From Desulfobacterales bacterium (GTDB taxonomy: Bacteria; Desulfobacterota; Desulfobacteria; Desulfobacterales; SpSt-501), in the NCBI GenBank assembly GCA_030834695.1, contig JAUQXK010000057.1, positions 46,156 through 110,155 on the forward strand: a stretch of 64,000 nucleotides of DNA. Direction: 5' to 3'. Position 1 is the first letter of the stretch; the number at the start of each line of letters is the position of its first letter. This document shows positions 42,351 to 51,360 of the stretch, in pieces. A program made the position numbers and the translations under genes. The notes beneath the pieces were generated by a model that saw only the letters and a program-made list of their open reading frames with translations, was not told where the DNA came from and made no database searches.

Positions 42351-43574
42351 CTACTTGAGCTTGCAACCGGTTTCTTCCACCGGCGGGGTGATGTCCTTGC
42401 CCGCGAAGGCCCGGATCGGCTTGAGGATGCGAATGGGCATCTGGGCGTCGACGGCCGTCTTGCCCCACACCCCGTCGGTCACCGCCTGGTGATCTTCGGG
42501 TCGGATGGTGATCTTGCCGACCGGAAGCTCGATCGACAAGCCTTCCAGGGCATCGACGATCTTTTCCTTGTCCACGGTCTTGGCTTTGGCGGCCGCCGCG
42601 GCATAGGTTTTCACTGCGCCGTAGGCTCCGTGGGCGTTGTAGGAGGGGTAGACCTTGAACCGCTTAAAGTAGGCATCGACAAAGGCCTTGTTAATCGGCG
42701 TGTCGTTGGCCTGGAACCAATAGCGGGTGCCGACCCAGATGCCTTCGGGCATTTTTTCCTGCAGCGCGTAGAGCACCTCGGTGGCCGCTCCCAGCGTCAT
42801 CAGAATCTCGCGCTTGCCGTCAAAGAAACCCATGTCCGCGGCCTGGCGCACGAAGTCGATGAGGTTGCCGCCCCACAGGGAGACCAGCACCCCGTCGGCC
42901 TTCGAGTTCATGATCTTGGTGACGTAGGCGGAGAAATCGGTGGTGGCGGACGGCGAGAACGCCACGTCCGCCGCGGGCAGGAACACCGCATCCGGTTTCT
43001 TTTTGGACAGATACTTCTGGAAGTACTCCCAGGACTGGTGCCCGAAAGAATAATCCGGCCCGGCGGTGGTCCAGGTCTTGGCTTTCATGTCGGCGGCAAT
43101 CGTCGAGGCCATGGCGATGTTCTGGTTGATGTTGAGCGAGATGCGAAAGGTGTAGCGGTTGCAGCTGGTGCCGGTCACGTCGGGGACCGCGGCATGGGTG
43201 ATGATCAGCGGCGTCTTCAGCTCCTTCATCACGGGCGCGACGGCGGATGCGACCCCGCTCGAATCGATGCCCATGACGATGTCGACCCCGTTTTCGTACA
43301 CCAGCTTGCGGATCACCCGAATGCCCACGTCCGGCTTGCCGGCGTCGTCCTCGAACAGCGCCTCCACTTTGCGGCCGTTGATACCGCCGGCCTGGTTGAT
43401 CTCATCGATGGCCAGCTCCGCCCCCTGCTTGGCGAACTGCCCGTAGGTGGCGAAGGGGCCGGACATGATGTAGGCGAAGCCGATCTTGACCGGCTTGTCG
43501 GCCGCGATCCCCGATCCGGCGATCACCAGCCCGAATCCGATTGCCAATAGAAAAGCGAACCCCATTTTCTTCAT
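42351..43574 (-). CDS. livK: ABC importer receptor of the branched-chain/amide family (LivK-like)
   Basis: A 407-residue periplasmic binding protein with a Sec signal (MKKMGFAFLLAIGFGLVIAGSGIAA is split near residue 25). The domain opens KIGFAYIMSGPFATYGQFAK and contains GAELAIDEINQAGGINGRKV. The family covers leucine/isoleucine/valine but also urea, amides and aromatic acids, so the ligand is open. CCAAGGAGGG precedes the start. It lies 29 bp after lpd on the same strand. Confidence 0.9.
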   Translation of the reverse strand: MKKMGFAFLLAIGFGLVIAGSGIAADKPVKIGFAYIMSGPFATYGQFAKQGAELAIDEINQAGGINGRKVEALFEDDAGKPDVGIRVIRKLVYENGVDIVMGIDSSGVASAVAPVMKELKTPLIITHAAVPDVTGTSCNRYTFRISLNINQNIAMASTIAADMKAKTWTTAGPDYSFGHQSWEYFQKYLSKKKPDAVFLPAADVAFSPSATTDFSAYVTKIMNSKADGVLVSLWGGNLIDFVRQAADMGFFDGKREILMTLGAATEVLYALQEKMPEGIWVGTRYWFQANDTPINKAFVDAYFKRFKVYPSYNAHGAYGAVKTYAAAAAKAKTVDKEKIVDALEGLSIELPVGKITIRPEDHQAVTDGVWGKTAVDAQMPIRILKPIRAFAGKDITPPVEETGCKLK

Positions 43575-43603
43575 GACGCCCTCCTTGGATGATGAATGAT
43601 CGA

Positions 43604-44989
43604 TTATTTTTTTACGGCCAAGGCCGCTTCCATGAACGCCTCGGCGAAGGTGGGATGCCCGTGGACGGTGCCGGCCAAATCCTCCAGACTGGCCCCGAAT
43701 TCCACGGCGAGCACGGCTTCGGCGATCATTTCAGCCGCACGGGCGCCGATGATGTGGGCGCCCAGAAGCCGGTCCGTCTTGCGGTGTGCGATCAGCTTGA
43801 CGAGGCCCTCGGTGTCCCCGAAGCACTTGGCGCGGCCGTTGCCGGTGAAGGGGTAGACGCCGGTGACGTAGGGGATGCCGCGCTCCTTGACCTGCTCCTC
43901 GGTGAGCCCCACGCTGGCCACCTCCGGCGCGGTGTAGACGATGGCCGGAATGGCGTCGTAGTTCACCTCGCCGAATTTGCCGGCGATGGTCTGAGCCGCG
44001 GCCATGCCCTCGGCCGAAGCCTTGTGAGCCAACATGGGTCCGGGCACCAGGTCGCCGATGGCGTAGATCGTCGGGACGCTCGTGCGCAGAGCAGCGTCCA
44101 CATGGATGAACCCGGTCTCGGGGTCGGGTTCGATCCCGGCCGATTCGAGGCCCAGTTCGCGGGTCAGGGGCCGGCGGCCCACGCACACCAGCAGTCGATC
44201 GAACTCGAGAGCCTCGATCTTGCCCGCGGCTTCGACCTGCACGGTAACGATGCCGCCCTCGACTTGCGCGGAGGCCACCCGTGTTTCCAGACGAAAGGTG
44301 AACCCCTGTTTCTTCAGGACGCGCAGCAGCCGGCGGCCCACCTGGCCGTCCATGGCGGCGACGATGTCCGGCAGCATTTCGATCACGGTGACCCGGGCGC
44401 CCAGCCGCAGCCACACCGATCCGAGCTCGATGCCGATGTAGCCGCCGCCGATGATCCCGAGATCCTGCGGGACCCTGTCGAACTGCAGGGCTTCGGTCGA
44501 GCTGACGATCATCTTCCCGTCGAAAGGGGTGCCGGGAAGCGCCGCCGGCTCGCTGCCCGCGGCGAGGATGATGTTTTTGGCAACGAGGGCGCGGGGCGGG
44601 TCGCCGGAAACCTCAACCCGGTCCCGGCCGGTCAGCTTCGCCGTGCCGTGAATGATATCGACCTTGTGCGTTTCAAGCAGCTTGCGCACGTTGTCCGTCA
44701 GGTCCCGGACCACCCGCTCCTTGCGCGCCATCAATTGGGCGATGTCGATGCCGGCTTCGCCGATGCGGATGCCGTGCTCGGCGAACTGGGTTTTGGCCAA
44801 GTGGAAGTATTCGCTCGAGTCCAGCAGGGCCTTGCTCGGGATGCAGCCCACGTTGAGGCACACGCCGCCCAGCCGGGGCCATTTCTCGACACAGGCCGTC
44901 TTCAGCCCGAGCTGAGCCGCCCGCACCGCGGCCGTATAACCGCCGGGTCCGCCGCCGATCACCACGAGATCGTATGCGCTCGCCGCCAT
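43604..44989 (-). CDS. lpd: Dihydrolipoyl dehydrogenase (E3)
   Basis: A 461-residue FAD disulfide oxidoreductase that reoxidises lipoyl groups of the 2-oxoglutarate dehydrogenase complex with NAD+. The FAD motif is GGGPGGY (12-18), the redox disulfide is C44-C49 (GGVCLNVGCIPSK), the NAD motif is IIGGGYIGIELGSVW, and the active-site base motif is HGHPTFAEA near the C-terminus. It starts 3 bp after sucB, giving a compact sucA-sucB-lpd order. Confidence 0.96.
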   Translation of the reverse strand: MAASAYDLVVIGGGPGGYTAAVRAAQLGLKTACVEKWPRLGGVCLNVGCIPSKALLDSSEYFHLAKTQFAEHGIRIGEAGIDIAQLMARKERVVRDLTDNVRKLLETHKVDIIHGTAKLTGRDRVEVSGDPPRALVAKNIILAAGSEPAALPGTPFDGKMIVSSTEALQFDRVPQDLGIIGGGYIGIELGSVWLRLGARVTVIEMLPDIVAAMDGQVGRRLLRVLKKQGFTFRLETRVASAQVEGGIVTVQVEAAGKIEALEFDRLLVCVGRRPLTRELGLESAGIEPDPETGFIHVDAALRTSVPTIYAIGDLVPGPMLAHKASAEGMAAAQTIAGKFGEVNYDAIPAIVYTAPEVASVGLTEEQVKERGIPYVTGVYPFTGNGRAKCFGDTEGLVKLIAHRKTDRLLGAHIIGARAAEMIAEAVLAVEFGASLEDLAGTVHGHPTFAEAFMEAALAVKK

Positions 44990-44992
44990 CGC

Positions 44993-46264
44993 TTAAATCT
45001 CCATCAAGATGCGTTCAGGGTTCTCGATGCCTTCCTTGATATGTTTGAGAAAGGTCACCGCCTCGCGGCCGTCCACGATGCGGTGGTCGTAGCTCATGGC
45101 CACGTACATCATCGGCCGGATCACCACCTGGTTGTCGACCGCGACCGGACGCGGATCCACCCGGTGCATGCCAAGGATCCCGCTCTGGGGGGTGTTCAGG
45201 ATGGGGGTGCTGAGCAGCGAGCCGAAAACTCCGCCGTTGGTGATGGTGAAGGTTCCGCCTTCGAGGTCGTTCAGCGCCAGGCGGCTTTCCTTGATCCTGG
45301 CTACGAAATCGACGATCGCTTTCTCAAGCTCGGCGAAGCTCAGCTGGTCGGCGTGGCGGATGACCGGCACGACCAGTCCGCGTTCGGAGCCCACCGCCAC
45401 GCCGATATGGTAATAGCGGTGGTAAATGATGTCGCTGCCGTCGACATACGCGTTGATCTCGGGGATGGCCTTCAAGGCCTCCACGCTGGCCTTGATGAAG
45501 AAGGACATGAAGCCGAGCGAGACCCCGTATTTTTTCTGGAAGGCCTCCTTGTAGCGCTTGCGCAGTTCGATCACGGCGCTCATGTCGATGTCGTTGAAAG
45601 TGGTGAGCATGGCCGTGTTCTGGCGGGCCTTGAGCAAGCGCTCGGCGATGCGCCGGCGGATGGGGGTCATGGGCTTGCGTAAAATCTCCTCCTTGACGGA
45701 CTCGCAGGGCGGGCAGACGGCCGCGGCCGCCGGGGCCGGTTCCGCAGGTGCGACCCCTTTCTCGGATTGCTCGATGTAAAGCAGGACGTCGCCTTTGGTG
45801 ATGCGCCCGCCCGGCCCGGTGCCGAGGATTCGGCTTGCGTCCAGGCGGTGCTCGCCCACCAGCCGCCTCACCGATGGAGGCAATCCCTCCAGGACTGCGT
45901 GGGCTTCTGCCGCTGCGGCCGGCGCAGAGGCTGCAGCCGGTGGTTTCTCCAACACAGCCGGTTTGGGCACAGGGGTTTTTTGTTGGTCCTGTCCCTTTTC
46001 GACCGCCGGCCGTTCAATTTCAACGGCGCCAGCGGCTGAAATTGTGCCGACCACCGTGCCGACCTTGACCGTGGTTCCGGCCGGAACGACGATGCTCAGG
46101 CTGCCGGCCGCCTCGGCCGTAACTTCCAGCGTCACCTTGTCGGTTTCCAGTACGAAGAGCGGTTCGTCCTTGCGAACGGTGTCTCCGTCTTTCTTGAACC
46201 ATTGGGCCAGCAAGGCCTCGGTGATGGATTCGCCGACGCTGGGGACCTTGATTTCGATCTTCAT
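44993..46264 (-). CDS. sucB: Dihydrolipoamide succinyltransferase (E2 of 2-oxoglutarate dehydrogenase)
   Basis: A 423-residue E2 core. The N-terminal lipoyl domain carries K43 in ETDKVTLEV. An Ala/Pro-rich linker (about 85-120) leads to the peripheral-subunit binding domain ([20 protein letters not shown]). After a second linker the catalytic domain ends with [14 protein letters not shown]2 transfers the succinyl group from lipoamide to CoA. GGAGC precedes the start. A 142-bp gap separates it from sucA. Confidence 0.96.
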   Translation of the reverse strand: MKIEIKVPSVGESITEALLAQWFKKDGDTVRKDEPLFVLETDKVTLEVTAEAAGSLSIVVPAGTTVKVGTVVGTISAAGAVEIERPAVEKGQDQQKTPVPKPAVLEKPPAAASAPAAAAEAHAVLEGLPPSVRRLVGEHRLDASRILGTGPGGRITKGDVLLYIEQSEKGVAPAEPAPAAAAVCPPCESVKEEILRKPMTPIRRRIAERLLKARQNTAMLTTFNDIDMSAVIELRKRYKEAFQKKYGVSLGFMSFFIKASVEALKAIPEINAYVDGSDIIYHRYYHIGVAVGSERGLVVPVIRHADQLSFAELEKAIVDFVARIKESRLALNDLEGGTFTITNGGVFGSLLSTPILNTPQSGILGMHRVDPRPVAVDNQVVIRPMMYVAMSYDHRIVDGREAVTFLKHIKEGIENPERILMEI

Positions 46265-46406
46265 GAGCGCTCGCTCCTTGCGATGCTAATTTTCCTACGT
46301 CTGTGCAAGGCCAATTGATATCGGATACCGGATGCCGGATAAAAGCCTATGGCTTCAGATTCGCCGCCCTGGAATTGATTTGGTCAGCGGTTTGCAAAAA
46401 CATACA

Positions 46407-49127
46407 TCAACTTGGTTTCGGGCCGATGGCACGGTCGAGGATTTCAGCCTGCTCGCGGCGGAAGACATGCGGAAAGCCCGTTGCCGGGGTCGGCGACTCC
46501 CTGCGGCCGATGTAGGCCAGCGGCTTGCCGACGACGGCCTCCAGCCGATGCCGGATGAAGCGCCAGGCGCCCATGTTCTCCGGCTCCTCCTGAACCCAGA
46601 AAAATTGCTGGGCCTGTTTGAAACGTTTGATGACCATCCGGAGCTGGCTCTGCGGGAACGGGTAGAGCAGCTCCAGGCGCACGATGGCCACCTGCGAGCG
46701 CTTCAGCTCGCGGCGACGCTGGAGCAGATCGTAAAAGATCTTGCCGCTGCAAAAAAGCACCGTGGCGGCGGCCCCGTCGGCTTCGGGGTCCTCCAGGACC
46801 CCGCGGAAGGTTCCCTTGGCCAACTGGTCCAGGCTCGAAACCGCCAGAGGATGGCGCAGCAGGCTCTTGGGCGTCATGATGACCAGCGGCTTGCGGTACG
46901 CGGCCTTGACCTGACGGCGCAGCAGGTGAAAGTACTGGGCCGGGGTGGTCAGGTTGCACACTTGCATGTTCTCGCCGGCGCAGAGCTGCAGGAACCGCTC
47001 CAGTCGGGCGCTCGAGTGCTCGGGTCCGAGACCCTCCAGTCCGTGCGGCAGCAGGAGCGTGACCCCGCTCAGACGCTGCCACTTGGCCTCGCCGCCGGCG
47101 ATGAAAAGGTCGATGACGCCCTGGGCGTTGTTGGCGAAATCCCCGAACTGGGCCTCCCACAGGACCAGACCCTCGGGCCGGGCCAGGGAGTAGCCGTACT
47201 CGAAGCCGAGGACCCCGGTCTCTGACAGCGGGCTGTCGTAGACCGAAAAAACCGCCTGATCTTGCGCCAGTGCATTCAGAGGCACATGGCCGTTGCCGGT
47301 CTTCATGTCCATGAGCACGCTGTGCCGCTGGCTGAACGTGCCGCGGCCGCTGTCCTGGCCGCTCAGGCGCACGGGATGGCCCTCGGCCAGCAGACTTGCA
47401 AAAGCCAGGGCCTCGGCATTGGCCCAATCAATGCCTTCACCGGTCTCGACCGCTTCCAGGCGTCGGGCCAGCAGCTTCTCGAGCTTGGGGTTGCGGTTGA
47501 ACTTCTCGGGCCAGGCGTTGAGGGCGCGGGCGAGCGACGTCAGCCGGTCGCGGGACAGACCGGTCTCCAGCGTCACCGGTGAATAGGTCCCGCTGTAGTT
47601 GCGCCAGCTCTCGTAGAAGGTATGCTCCGGAAAGACGCACACGCTGCCGTGGATGGCATCGTAGTCGGCGTCCAGACGTCCGCGGCGGTCTGCGGCCAGG
47701 GCTTCGATCGCCTCCGGGGTCACCACCTTTTCGTCGAGAAGCTTTTCGGCATAGACCTGGTCAAGGGCCGGGCGCTGGCGGATGCGTTCGTACATGAGCG
47801 GTTGGGTGAAATAAGGCTCGTCGCCCTCGTTGTGCCCGAAGCGGCGGAAGCAGACCAGATCGACGACCACATCCTTGCCGAATTTCCAGCGGTACTCGGC
47901 CGCCAAACGCATGACGTGCACCACGGCTTCCGGGTTTTCGCCGTGCACATGGAACACCGGCACCATCAGCATCTTGGCCATGTCGGTCGAGTAGCGCGAG
48001 GAACGCGCGTTTTCGGGCAGCGTGGTGTAGCCGATCTGGTTGTTGATGATGACGTGAATGGTGCCGCCGGTCGCGTAGCCTTCGAGCTGCGACATGTTCA
48101 GGGTTTCGGCCACCACCCCCTGGCCGGCAAAGGCCGCATCCCCGTGGATCAGCAGCGCCAGGACGCGCTGCTGCTCGTCTTTCGAAAGAAGGTCCTGGCG
48201 TCCGCGGGCAAACCCCTCCACCACCGGATCCACGGCCTCCAGGTGGCTGGGGTTGTTCATCAAATACATCCGCAGTTCCCGCCCGTCCCGGGTTTTGATG
48301 TCGCCGAGGTAGCCGTTGTGGTATTTCACGTCGCCGGCGCCGACGAGCGCTTCCGGATCGTAGCAGTTCTCGAACTCGCTGAAGACGTCGACGAAGGGCT
48401 TGTCGAGGATGCCGGTTTGGACATTCAGGCGGCCGCGGTGGGCCATGCCGAGGATGATCTCGCGGCAGCCGAGGCCAGCCGCCCGCTCCACGAGGAAATC
48501 CAGCCCCGGGATGAGCGCATCCCCGCCTTCCAGCGAAAAGCGCGTCACCCCCCGATACTTGGTGTTCAAGAACCGCTCGAACGTGCTGCTGTGAACGAGT
48601 TTTTCCAGAATGCGCTGCTTTTCGCCCGCGTCCAGCCGCGGGGTGTTGCGGACCGGCTCCATGCGGTCGATCAGCCAGCGTCGTTCCGCAGGGTCCTGCA
48701 GGTGCATGAATTCGACGCCGATGGAGCGGCTGTAAGTCTCGCGGAACCCAGCCAGAATCTCGCGCAGCGGCGCTCTCACGTTCGCGGGGCCGTCGGGGAC
48801 GATGAAGGAACGGTCCAGGTCCTCCGCGGTCAGGCCCACGGTCTCCAGGCTGAGCAGCGGATGCTCGATCGGGCAGGCTTCCAGCGGGTCGAGGCAGGCG
48901 AGCAGGTGGCCGATCTCGCGAAAGCGGTAAACCAGGGCATGGACCCGCGCCTGGCGCAGGGCTTGATCCCCGTCCCCGGGTTCGAACCCTTCCGGCCGGC
49001 CGGCGAATCCCAGCTCGAACCCCTCGAAAAAGAAGCGCCAGTCTTGTGAAACCCTGGCCGGGTCGGTTTTCCAGAGGGTGAATTGTTCTTCGACAAAATC
49101 CCCATTCAGTGTGATCAATGAATTCAT
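46407..49127 (-). CDS. sucA: 2-Oxoglutarate dehydrogenase E1 component
   Basis: A 906-residue thiamine-diphosphate enzyme that decarboxylates 2-oxoglutarate and reductively succinylates lipoyl-E2. It has the E1o-type start, an IILGMAHRGRLNV block at about 223, the ThDP region HGDAAFAGQGVV, and the C-terminal HSSARLERFLQLCAGENMQV and QEEPENMGAWRF blocks. Length matches bacterial SucA (about 930). The presence of SucAB-Lpd rather than only ferredoxin-dependent 2-oxoglutarate oxidoreductase implies NADH-forming oxidative TCA flux. Confidence 0.96.
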   Translation of the reverse strand: MNSLITLNGDFVEEQFTLWKTDPARVSQDWRFFFEGFELGFAGRPEGFEPGDGDQALRQARVHALVYRFREIGHLLACLDPLEACPIEHPLLSLETVGLTAEDLDRSFIVPDGPANVRAPLREILAGFRETYSRSIGVEFMHLQDPAERRWLIDRMEPVRNTPRLDAGEKQRILEKLVHSSTFERFLNTKYRGVTRFSLEGGDALIPGLDFLVERAAGLGCREIILGMAHRGRLNVQTGILDKPFVDVFSEFENCYDPEALVGAGDVKYHNGYLGDIKTRDGRELRMYLMNNPSHLEAVDPVVEGFARGRQDLLSKDEQQRVLALLIHGDAAFAGQGVVAETLNMSQLEGYATGGTIHVIINNQIGYTTLPENARSSRYSTDMAKMLMVPVFHVHGENPEAVVHVMRLAAEYRWKFGKDVVVDLVCFRRFGHNEGDEPYFTQPLMYERIRQRPALDQVYAEKLLDEKVVTPEAIEALAADRRGRLDADYDAIHGSVCVFPEHTFYESWRNYSGTYSPVTLETGLSRDRLTSLARALNAWPEKFNRNPKLEKLLARRLEAVETGEGIDWANAEALAFASLLAEGHPVRLSGQDSGRGTFSQRHSVLMDMKTGNGHVPLNALAQDQAVFSVYDSPLSETGVLGFEYGYSLARPEGLVLWEAQFGDFANNAQGVIDLFIAGGEAKWQRLSGVTLLLPHGLEGLGPEHSSARLERFLQLCAGENMQVCNLTTPAQYFHLLRRQVKAAYRKPLVIMTPKSLLRHPLAVSSLDQLAKGTFRGVLEDPEADGAAATVLFCSGKIFYDLLQRRRELKRSQVAIVRLELLYPFPQSQLRMVIKRFKQAQQFFWVQEEPENMGAWRFIRHRLEAVVGKPLAYIGRRESPTPATGFPHVFRREQAEILDRAIGPKPS

Positions 49128-49408
49128 CGCACCCCCGCCACGATGCTTCGAGAGCAGAGAAAGCCTGCGTGGAAAAAGGCCGGAACCTGGGGCCCTGAAC
49201 GCTCGCCGGTCCCGGCCGGAATCATCCGAGAAACTATTGCACGACCCGGGTCGGATAATAGAGAAAAAGACCGGCGGGTGTCAAACCATAAATAGCTCTC
49301 GGCAGATGCCGCAACCGATTACAACTCCTTGAAATTCGTAATTGGAAATTAGCATTAAACATGCTACTTTGTATCATTATCCAAAAGAAACGGGAGAAGA
49401 AATCACCC
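49128..49408. other. 281-bp divergent control region between sucA and the first HDOD gene
   Basis: No gene is seen. The right part (49290-49400) is A+T-rich and probably holds the promoter of the HD-GYP/HDOD gene. The stretch GCAACCGATT (49313-49322) recurs at 51270-51279 before the second HDOD gene. I could not settle on -10/-35 boxes for either direction. Confidence 0.4.
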
Positions 49409-50881
49409 ATGGCGACAAGCAACTCCAATGACGATTCCGGGAGCTGGCAGCTGACGATTGAAACGGCCATGCTGGTCGCCGCTCTGCTGGGCGAAAGGGA
49501 TACCCGGCTCAGGGCACACTGCGAGCGGGTGGCCAATCGTGCCGCAACCTTCGCCGAAACCTTCGGCCTTTTCAATGGGGGCGGGCCGCAATTTCTTTAC
49601 CTGGCGGGGTTGCTGCACGATACCGGCTACGTTGCGGCCTCGGAAGGCCTTTTCTCCAAAACCCAGCCGTTGTCGGATGAGGATCTGCTCGCAATTAAGA
49701 AGCATCCGGTGACCGGAGTCACCATTTTGTCGAACTATCGGCGGTTCGAGGTGGTTCTGCCGATGGTCCGGCACCATCACGAGGCGTTTGACGGAAGCGG
49801 CTGGCCGGACGGCAAGAGCGGGGAGGCGATCCCGCTCGGCGCACGCATCCTGCATCTGTTCGATTATTACGACCGAGTGACAACGGGCCGCCGGGAGCAA
49901 GAGCGCCTGAGCATGGATCAAGCGCTCGCCGACATCCAGGAAAAGGCGGGAGGGGAGTTCGATCCGGCGTTGGTCCCGAAATTCGTCGAATTCGTGCAAT
50001 CCACCCCCGACGCCGCCGTCGATTTTTTTCTAAGAAAGCAAACAGCATTCATCAAGCAGGCCTTTGCCGGCATTCTTCAAAAATTAAGCTCCGGAAAGCT
50101 CGTCCCGCCCGCCATGCCCCAAATTGTCTTCGAACTGCGCAACATCATCAAGCGCCCGGATTCATCGGTCAAAGACCTGACGGAAGTGGTAGAGCGGGAC
50201 CCGGTCATCTCCCTGCGGCTGATCTCAGTGGCCAAGAGCCCGGTTTACAAGGGGCTCGGGGACGTCAAGAGCATCCAGGCCGCCATTCCACGTTTAGGAT
50301 TCAAGGAGACCATGAGCGTCGTCGTGGCCATCGCGAACAAGAGCCTGTATGAGGTCAAGGCTCCTCAGTTTCGCGTGCTCTTAGACAAGCTGTGGGTGCA
50401 TTCCCTGGTGAGCGCGTATGCCTCCAAACTGATTGCACAAATCCTTTCCCTGAGCGACCCGGAAACCCTCTTTCTCATGGGGCTCACCCACGACGTGGGC
50501 AAGGTGGTTCTGCTGAGAGCCTTTGCCGAAATCCCCCAAGAAGAGAAACTGAAGGCCGAAGCGATCATGCCCGCCATCCAGGAGGCGCATCAGAGCGTCG
50601 GCAACATGCTGCTCAAGCGCTGGGGGTTCGGTGAGGAGTTCACCCGGGTCGTCGCGCTTCACGAAGGCTCCAATTTCTCCGATCAGACCAACAAGGAAAT
50701 CCTCGTCGTCCACCTGGCCAACCTGCTGACGCGCAAAATGGGATTCAGCTTTTTCGAGTGGGACGGAAGAGATCCCGCCGAACTGCCTTCGGCGCAACTG
50801 CTGGGCTTGTCATCCGACGTCATGCAAAAGGTCGAAGACAAGGTCAGGGAGATCATCAAGGACGTGGCCCACCTTTTTTAA
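49409..50881 (+). CDS. HD-GYP plus HDOD signalling protein (first of two)
   Basis: A 490-residue cytoplasmic protein. The N-terminal half is an HD-GYP-type phosphohydrolase domain with HD at 70-71, HHH at 122-124 and DGSGWP at 128-133 (GYP changed to GWP). The C-terminal half (about 215-410) is an HDOD domain (SSGKLVPPAMPQIVFELRNI, LGFKETMSVVVAIANKSLYE, LFLMGLTHDVGKVVLL). HD-GYP domains degrade c-di-GMP; HDOD domains take part in signalling without a fixed activity. ATG 49409 (after GGGAGAAG) is preferred to 49361. A paralogue follows at 51361. Confidence 0.88.
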   Translation: MATSNSNDDSGSWQLTIETAMLVAALLGERDTRLRAHCERVANRAATFAETFGLFNGGGPQFLYLAGLLHDTGYVAASEGLFSKTQPLSDEDLLAIKKHPVTGVTILSNYRRFEVVLPMVRHHHEAFDGSGWPDGKSGEAIPLGARILHLFDYYDRVTTGRREQERLSMDQALADIQEKAGGEFDPALVPKFVEFVQSTPDAAVDFFLRKQTAFIKQAFAGILQKLSSGKLVPPAMPQIVFELRNIIKRPDSSVKDLTEVVERDPVISLRLISVAKSPVYKGLGDVKSIQAAIPRLGFKETMSVVVAIANKSLYEVKAPQFRVLLDKLWVHSLVSAYASKLIAQILSLSDPETLFLMGLTHDVGKVVLLRAFAEIPQEEKLKAEAIMPAIQEAHQSVGNMLLKRWGFGEEFTRVVALHEGSNFSDQTNKEILVVHLANLLTRKMGFSFFEWDGRDPAELPSAQLLGLSSDVMQKVEDKVREIIKDVAHLF

Positions 50882-51360
50882 CGCGCATTCTTCTCTCTGC
50901 TAATAAACCTCGATGGCCTCATATTAATCGTCTCGAAATAGTACCGTCATGCTGGACGCGATAAGCCTGCCCCGTACCACGATACGGGGGCATCCAGAGC
51001 CGGTTGAATTCACGGGATTCCGGCTAAAAGCATGCCGGAATGACGCGCGAAGACAATTATGAGACCCTTAATGCCTGCCTGGATCTGCCGTTGGAAATCT
51101 CCCCCGGCCCCTCATTTCCAAAGAGGGGGACTGCCTCCCTTTATATACCCAATTCGGTTAGGCCTATCCCATCGTCGCGGCGGGTTTCGGACCCTGCGGC
51201 CGATACCCCGCTGCGACTTCTCCGGAAGCGGGGAGTTTGAGCGATGCTGCGGCCGGTCAAATAATTTTGCAACCGATTGAATTCCATAGTAAGATAGTTA
51301 CATATAAAGAGGGGGTGAGAACGCGCTGATGTCCACTGGATTATCAAGAGGTCTATCCCC
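50882..51360. other. 479-bp intergenic region with an interspersed repeat
   Basis: The region 50944-51045 is a palindromic repeat in inverted orientation: CCGTCATGCTGG at the left, CCGGCATGCTTTTAGCCGG reading on the minus strand, and CCGGAATGACG at the right. It belongs with the repeat at 5147-5213. A second inverted stretch lies near 51170-51236 (CCCGCTGCGACTTC region). GCAACCGATT (51270-51279) and an A+T-rich segment precede the next gene. No coding frame is convincing. Confidence 0.5.

Noticed and set aside
43589..45682. Plus-strand open frame of 697 codons
   Set aside because: It lies wholly opposite lpd and sucB, which are unmistakable; no family resemblance in the plus-strand translation.
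47622..49049. Plus-strand open frame of 475 codons opposite sucA
   Set aside because: Antisense to a full-length SucA; no ribosome site and no domain.
50944..51045. Possible CRISPR or tRNA-like structure in the HDOD intergenic region
   Set aside because: The repeats are palindromic single units without regular spacers, and no cloverleaf or T-loop motif is present; it is an interspersed repeat.
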